This document shows positions 57,891 to 64,000 of a stretch of 64,000 nt of DNA, piece by piece. Origin of the DNA: Nemopilema nomurai (taxonomy: Eukaryota > Cnidaria > Scyphozoa > Rhizostomeae > Rhizostomatidae). The translations under genes were made by a program, and so were the position numbers. The stretch's first letter is position 1. Every line of letters starts with the position of its first letter. The notes beneath the pieces were generated by a model, which saw nothing but the letters and a program-made list of their open reading frames with translations, had not been told where the DNA came from and did no database searches. Where the stretch lies: contig ML133450.1 in assembly GCA_003864495.1 (NCBI GenBank), forward strand, positions 1,901,734-1,965,733, written 5' to 3'.

Positions 57891-59591
57891 CTACGTTTCC
57901 AGGCGAGCTCGCTTGCTCATGACCGACCTTTCCTGTGAATAATTTGCAAGTCAAATATTAAATGCAAACATTCACATTGGCAGGACAAACAAAAAGACAG
58001 AACAGCAGCATTTACGAGAGTGTATGAAGTATGAATAGCTAAGTTGTACTGAGAACAAACTGCAGAAATGTCAACTTTGAAAGAAAATGGCTATCAAACC
58101 TCACATTTGCAAGGCGTTTGATACAGTGTGATCAAAGTGGTTAAACCAGGGGGTTAAACATACCGTTCCAAATTCGTAATAGTGCGGAGCAAGCTCGAGC
58201 AGCCAACCCGGGTCGATCTGAAATGCAGGGGGTAAAGTCATGATAACGAAACGACCAGGAAAGTACAATCATTTGATACTTTGTTACATAAGACAACTGA
58301 CTCAAAGCATGTTGCTTTGTGAACTGAGGGAAAACGTGGCATCAGAAGCACTGGCCAAGAGACGACGAAGAACCATCTCCAATTACAAAACACATGTTTC
58401 TTCACGATAGCTCTAATATCTTGCTACAGTAACTTGTATAAGCAGCAACTAAGAACCAATGTTGATTGATTTCACTTTGCTTCTTAAGAGAAATACTACT
58501 TCATATTTCTTAATGGTCTTTTCAGGTGGACAATCTTATACCCGATAGTCTGAATGAAATATATTGAGTGTATGAATGGCTGATTATTTCCGCTATAAAT
58601 TCATTCACATTACAAATCATCTACACGCCTATAGAATGACCAGACGTGATCAGCTGCGAAGACTCATTAAGCATGTGACCAGCAAAAACCAACTTGGACG
58701 ACAAGAGTGTAACATTCGTTCGTTCATTCATTCATTCATTCATTCATTCATTCATTCATTCATTCATTCATTCATTCATGGACGACCAGAGTGTAACAAT
58801 ATTTACCTTTAACATCAGACATAATTTACTTCAGTTAGTCAGATATATAACTTCTTAATTTACACTCGTGTATTCTAGGTAAACAGTAGCGATTTCTTTT
58901 GGCGACAAATAGGAGTTTCCGATGATTCATGTTGTTTTGATAAATATGCTTCAAGCCTCGCATCGAGCCCTTTCGCAACATGAAATTCCTTCTGAATCAA
59001 GATTTCAAATTAAAGAAACCAAACGGAAGCCCCATCTTAGATTCCAAGGACCAAGACATATAACATAACTTTAACTACAATTAAACTGAACGCTTTTTGT
59101 CTATTTCCAAGTTCAATCTTTAAAATTAAACGCCGTACTTACCACAGTCACATCTCTCATGTAATCTTTTGATGTCAAGAGAACTTGATTGAAAACAACC
59201 CTAAGTGTACAGAAAGGTACACGAATCATAACAAACGTTGAGCTATGAAATAAAGATATTTAATATTCGCTCCAGGCCCTACAACAAGTATCTTGCTTTT
59301 CTTTCAAGGCAATATTCTTGGAAAATCAAAACATCTCGCTTTCGTATTTAATAAATCCAATTTCATGTATTCTGAACAAAATTTACTTGATCCTTGCCGT
59401 AGCCCAGAAAACACGATTTTGTCAGCAGGGTATAAGGATGAAAAAATTTAGCGCACTTGTGGAAAGAAGTAAAGTTTGAGAAACCATGCGACTGAGTGAT
59501 GCGCAAACTACGTACTCACCATTGTGGAGGAACCTCGGTCGACAAAACACTTTGGGGATGCAAATGTAGAGCATGGTCATCCCGAATAGTT
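57891..59591 (-). CDS. DHX35: DEAH-box RNA helicase DHX35, C-terminal exons only
   Basis: Four coding exons on the minus strand are 59591-59520, 59200-59143, 58217-58164 and 57932-57891, with GT-AG introns and consistent phases. They encode the last ~74 residues up to the stop. Blocks read TIRDDHALHLHPQSVL, then VVFNQVLLTSKDYMRDVTV, then IDPGWLLELAPHYYEFGT, and a basic tail ending SKRARLET. This is the end of the OB-fold domain of DEAH helicases. The combination of the DDHxLHxHP block, the YMRDVT block and the short tail fits DHX35 better than DHX15, DHX16 or DHX8, judged from memory of the family. The helicase core is expected beyond 64000 on this strand; I found no further exon in 59592-64000. 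Human DHX35 is found in spliceosomal C complexes. Confidence 0.9.
58713..58779. repeat. (ATTC)n microsatellite
   Basis: About 16 ATTC units lie in a DHX35 intron, flanked by an 18-bp near-identical direct repeat (GGACGAC(A/C)AGAGTGTAAC). The apparent IHSF repeat frame across it is an artefact. Confidence 0.95.
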
Positions 59592-62500
59592 CTAAGAACA
59601 TAAATAATCGTAACGTGAGCAATATGAATGGAGAAGCAAGAGAAGCAGGCTTCAAACCAATCGACCATCTCCAAGAAACTTGTTCATGTTATTACATTAT
59701 TATCAACTTATAGTTATGAAAATACAGTATGAAATTTTATACACAATATTGATAATATGTTGTGATATCTTGAAAAATAAACTATCATTCTTTCATTCTA
59801 GCCTTGGGCTTTAACTATAATAAGCTTTTCCTCTCGTGGCTTCCCATTCTTCGAATCTGGCTTCTCTCCTCTCGTGCAGCCGTTAGGGTAAAGACTTCGT
59901 TTGCGTACGAGAAGAAGAAAAATGTTTTCAGGCCTGCAAGTTAGATAAGTGCTACATTAAGGGATGCTGCAGCCGGCATCCAGGGAGATGGAAATAATTC
60001 GTGACTTAGGATTCCTTTCCTGCTATTACACCTCGGTGGTGAATTGTCGTTAACTGACTTTAGTGGGCAAGTATGATTCATCCGGTAAATAAAGAAGTAA
60101 TTACATTCAAACATAATCCAGCTTTATCCAGTTGAAACAGATATGTTTCATTTTCAATCGCATTTTTAAAATCAATCTCTTTTACATTTAATCTGAAGAG
60201 CTATATCTAAGTTAAGTTAGTCAAACAAAGTTAAAATGTATTGCACATGGATAGATAGCAATTGTAACTTTTATCTTTGCCGCATAGGTTTCCCTTAATA
60301 CGATCTTTAGCTGTTTTGATGCCCAGTTTGATAAAAATTCTTGAAAAATACCGTACCGTAACAGTATTGATTCTCGAAACAAACCTGAGAAATTCGATGT
60401 TCAAAAGGATCACAGATCTCAGAAAGATTGCGAACAAAGAAATCGTCCATATAATCTTTATTGGCAATTGAACGAAAAAAGGGCTCCTGTCCTGTTATTA
60501 CACCTCTCTGGCGAAATGCCGTCAACTGACTTCCGTGGGTAGTCTAATTTCTCGGCTAAATACAGATGTTATTACATTCCATTAAATTGGATAACGTTAA
60601 CTCCGGCTTTATCACTTCTCTGTCACCTTAATTGAATGCGGGAGACTATCCAGTTGAAACAGAAATGTTTCATTTTCAATCGCATTTTAAAAACAGTCTC
60701 TTTTACATTCAATCTGAAGAGCTATACCTAAGTTAAGTTAGTTAAACAAAGTTAAAATGTATTGCACATGGATAGATAGCAATTGTAACTTTTATCTTTG
60801 CCGCATAGGTTTCCCTTAATACGATCTTTAGCTGTTTTGATGCCCAGTTTGGTAAAAATTCTTGAAAAATACCGTACCGTAACAGTATTGATTCTCGAAA
60901 CAAACCTGAGAAATTCGATGTTCAAAAGGATCACAGATCTCAGAAAGATTGCGAACAAAGAAATCGTCCATATAATCTTTATTGGCAATTGAACGAAAAA
61001 AGGGCTCCTGTCCTGTTATTACACCTCTCTGGCGAAATGCCGTCAACTGACTTCCGTGGGTAGTCTAATTTCTCGGCTAAATACAGATGTAATTACATTC
61101 CATTGAATTGGATAACGTTAACTCCGGCTTTATCACTTCTCTGTCACCTTAATTGAATGCGGGAGACTATCCAGTTGAAATAGAAATGTTTCATTTTCAA
61201 TCGCATTTTAAAAACGGTCTCTTTTACATTCAATCTGAAGAACTTTATCTATGTTAAGTTAGTTAAACAAAGTTTATCTCTTCTCCGTCGCCTCAGCAAT
61301 AAATCAATCAGAAAAGGTTGTTGTTCACCTTACTGATATCCTTAAGAGCACGTGATCAAGTTTGCTGTTCACATGAAAATACCACCCAGCAGAACCATTT
61401 AAAAACAGGCTAACACTGGAGGGATTATTTTCAGTGCTAGCCGCCTATGCCCGTTACTGCTTTTGCAAATGTCTTTATTACCCCTTATTGACAACTTCCA
61501 TGCAGCATATTCTGTACAATGTGCTACATTTTTGCTTGGGCTGCTTCTTCAAAGCCTCAACTCAATCCTGCAATATTGTTATAGTTCATAATGCAGTCGA
61601 GATACCTTTATCAATAACAGCACAGGAAAACTCCAATCTGCTGATGATTCTGGTGATCGGTTCTTAATCAACTATGGCTTTGACTAAGGAAACATGTCTT
61701 TCGCAAACTAAGGCGTTTTTTTCAAAGATTCAGTCAGCAATCTGTCTTCCAGAAAAAGTAATGTAGGATGTAATATACGGATAAAAAGTAATGTAACATA
61801 CAGAACAGTTCATGCAACTTTGTCAAACTAAAGATGGACCTAGATCAGATCTTCTCAAGAGTGGAAATTTAAAAAATTGAAACTCGTAGTTTTTCTTCTT
61901 CTTCAGACAAGTTCCCATATATAATTTTTCGATTGCCTCGAATAATATAACAAATATAGGAGGTAAGTTAATTTTTTCTTCCCCTAAGATAATTTCTAGA
62001 CTGTCAGTTGAAGATAAAAAACAATCCAGTCTATACACAAATATTTCGTTGACAATTTTCATAAACAAAATCCGTCTCCCTTATCTTTAATCTGAAGAAC
62101 TAAATCTAAGTTAAGTTAGTTAAACAAAGTTAAAATGAACTGCACATGGGTAGATAGCAATGGTAATATTTTTCATCAGCCGCATAAGTTTCCTTTAATA
62201 AGATATTTTGGCTAGTTTGATGTCCCGCTTAATAAAAATTCTTGAAAAATATCTTACCATAACAGTATTGATTCTCGACACAAACACAAACTTAAGACAT
62301 TATATTTTAAAAATGGTCACAGATCTCAGAACGATAGGAAACAGAAATCGCCACTCTTATATTTATTGGTAATTGAAAGTAGCCTTAAAATTGCTTTGAA
62401 AGCATCTATCAGTGGTATTAATTATGCTCAATGCATATCTTTTGAAAAATTATTAAAACGTGTCTCTTTTTGACAAAACTGGTCAACCTGGGAGTCCCTC

Positions 62501-64000
62501 CTAAAGGAAATAGTACTTGAATATCCTGGATGCAATTTATTTTCTGTCACAATGCTGGTGATGTATTTTTCGACAGTAGCGACAGTTTTAAATAAATGAC
62601 CAAGTCTGAAACTGAATAAGTAAGAAGTCATACCTATATTCACCAGCAGGGTGGTACCTTGCGACGTTTGCAAAAAATCCTGATAGAATACATTTTCTGA
62701 TACTTTCGTCGTCTCCTGGTAAGAAATATCAAAAACAGGTTTGTAAAAGAATAATGCATTTTTTACAAAAAATGCAATTTGAGTACGTTTTGACAATGGA
62801 TTCAACAACAAGCATCAAAAACAGAAACTCCAAACTTTCTTATGGCAGTGAGCAATGCTTTCAACTAAGGAATGAAATAAAATGACAAGACATCCCATAT
62901 TGGCACTAGGAAGATTCAAATGAATGAATGCAGGTCTGTTTACGGTTCGAAAGTGTGCAATTTCAGTACCAGTTGACAAGTAAGCAACAATTCTAACCAA
63001 GGCCTGTGCTCTTGATTAAGTTTAGCTATTTGCTCAAAAGTCATACTCAAAGGAAAGCTAAAGTAGTATTTACGTCTCACGTAGATTAGAAAGAACGAAC
63101 AAAATATACTCGATGTTTTCAGAAAGGCAATGTCACGCCTCAAAGCAGAAAGGGCCTTGGTCAGAAATCCCATTTGTCATTAGCCTCAAGAAGTCCTGAC
63201 AGGTCCTTTAAAAAGTTTCTACTACGAAGGAAATTTTTTTTCAATCCCATGGCAAGATAAATTGTAGAAATTGTACTGCAGCCGACTGTTTGCAACAAGT
63301 GATTATGAATTTACCGATTGAAGTTTTTAGCAAATTAGCCCTCGGAAGAGAAATAGGAAAAACAAACTGATGTTTAGAGAATACAAACTGAACTGACACG
63401 AACCTTGACAAGACACTATTGGAATTTCGTACCGCTTTAGAATGGCCTGAAGTTGCTCCTTGATTTTCACTGCATGACTTAAAGCTATAAGAAAATTTCG
63501 AGGTATAAATAAAAGACATTAAACACACCATCAGTGCATGCCAGTAATGGGCGAGCTTCGAATGACATGCATTTCGCGTCTACAACTGGTGATGGGCGAC
63601 AATTGAGTAAAAGTACGGCAAATAGTTCATGGTTCGACTCTTAAGTTACGAGATAGAAGGCCTTGCTATCGAAACGCATCTCGAAACAATTGGATGGAGA
63701 TTAATGGTTGCTGTATATAATGTTTGCTTGATGCCGTCTAAGCAGTGGTGCAACTTCTGGTCAATAAAGTAGGAAATCTGTCTGATGCTCGCATCAAAGT
63801 GAAGTTCATATCATCGACTTATTACGCAAATAGAAGTTCATATTTGTTAGAATACAGACTTGTGGAAGCATATTTATTACAGACAGAACAAATACACAAA
63901 CTTTTGAAATATATATTTGGGACAGAAAGGATAGCAAATAAAGCCGCGAGGAAGACTTAAATCTACCTTTACATAAATTGCATAGATCATAAATCCACAT
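59592..64000 (-). other. DHX35 intron (left part) with repeats
   Basis: The upstream DHX35 exon must lie beyond the window or was missed. This stretch holds a 521-bp direct repeat (see separate entry) and AT-rich DNA without other recognisable features. Confidence 0.5.
60131..61275. repeat. 521-bp tandem direct repeat, two full copies plus partial
   Basis: About 60131-60650 and 60652-61171 are nearly identical at a 521-bp offset. A third partial copy runs to about 61275. A diverged partial copy precedes them (60008-60130) and another follows (about 62083-62380). Matching short frames in both copies are chance. Confidence 0.9.

Noticed and set aside
58576..58812. IHSF-repeat protein
   Set aside because: It is simply the (ATTC)n microsatellite read in one frame.
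60231..61046. Pairs of conserved short frames in both 521-bp copies
   Set aside because: The frames match because the DNA was recently duplicated; both strands are open at once and no domain is seen.
61635..61670. CTGATGA as a hammerhead core
   Set aside because: No GAAA box at a suitable distance and no stem II.
1..64000. tRNA and rRNA genes
   Set aside because: I looked for T-arm GGTTCGA-type boxes and rRNA-like blocks; none had a matching cloverleaf or context.

Overview
The window looks like nuclear DNA of an invertebrate animal, most plausibly a cnidarian such as a coral or sea anemone. It is AT-rich, its genes have many GT-AG introns, and it carries BEL/Pao, Ty3/gypsy, Penelope-like and LINE retroelements together with satellites and foldback repeats. 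The host genes are metazoan spliceosome/exon-junction and purine-salvage genes. The species cannot be proved from sequence alone.

Layout. (1) About 1-15.1 kb is a nest of mobile elements. A decayed BEL/Pao element (about 1.29-11.03 kb, plus strand) is interrupted by a 2.4-kb foldback element with 668-bp inverted arms (3022-5437). It is interrupted again by a full-length Ty3/gypsy element on the minus strand (5894-9992) with 207-bp LTRs and a 5-bp target duplication. Then come a 5'-truncated Ty3 integrase fragment with its 3' LTR (about 11.04-12.80 kb), a minus-strand Ty3 relic (12.80-13.50 kb) and a Penelope-like fragment (14.1-15.05 kb). (2) 15-37 kb has no recognisable host gene. It holds a 5'-truncated LINE (17.95-19.61 kb), a ~179-bp satellite array (22.9-25.6 kb), duplicated repeats around a LINE relic (28.3-31.2 kb), a hairpin repeat (31.2 kb) and a 70-bp minisatellite (31.6-31.9 kb). 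(3) 37-64 kb carries three host genes, all on the minus strand: a complete 13-exon ACIN1 (acinus) gene (37656-47470), a complete 6-exon purine nucleoside phosphorylase gene (49146-54949), and the last four coding exons of a DHX35-type DEAH-box helicase (57891-59591), whose upstream exons were not found and probably lie beyond 64000.

The gene models were built by hand from splice sites. Every exon junction keeps frame: ACIN1 totals 2433 nt (810 codons plus stop) and PNP totals 858 nt (285 codons plus stop). The domains expected of each family fall in the expected order. ACIN1 and DHX35 are both linked to pre-mRNA splicing complexes; PNP is metabolic. I see no operon-like linkage beyond shared strand.

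The most unusual signals are RNA-level. The full-length Ty3 element has a primer-binding site that is a 14-nt exact complement of its own LTR, which points to Tf1-type self-priming instead of a tRNA primer. Four hammerhead-ribozyme-like motifs were found. One lies beside the Penelope-like fragment. Two lie in copies of the same ~135-bp dispersed repeat, 30 kb apart. One lies inside a 142-bp insertion flanked by 39-bp direct repeats in a PNP intron.
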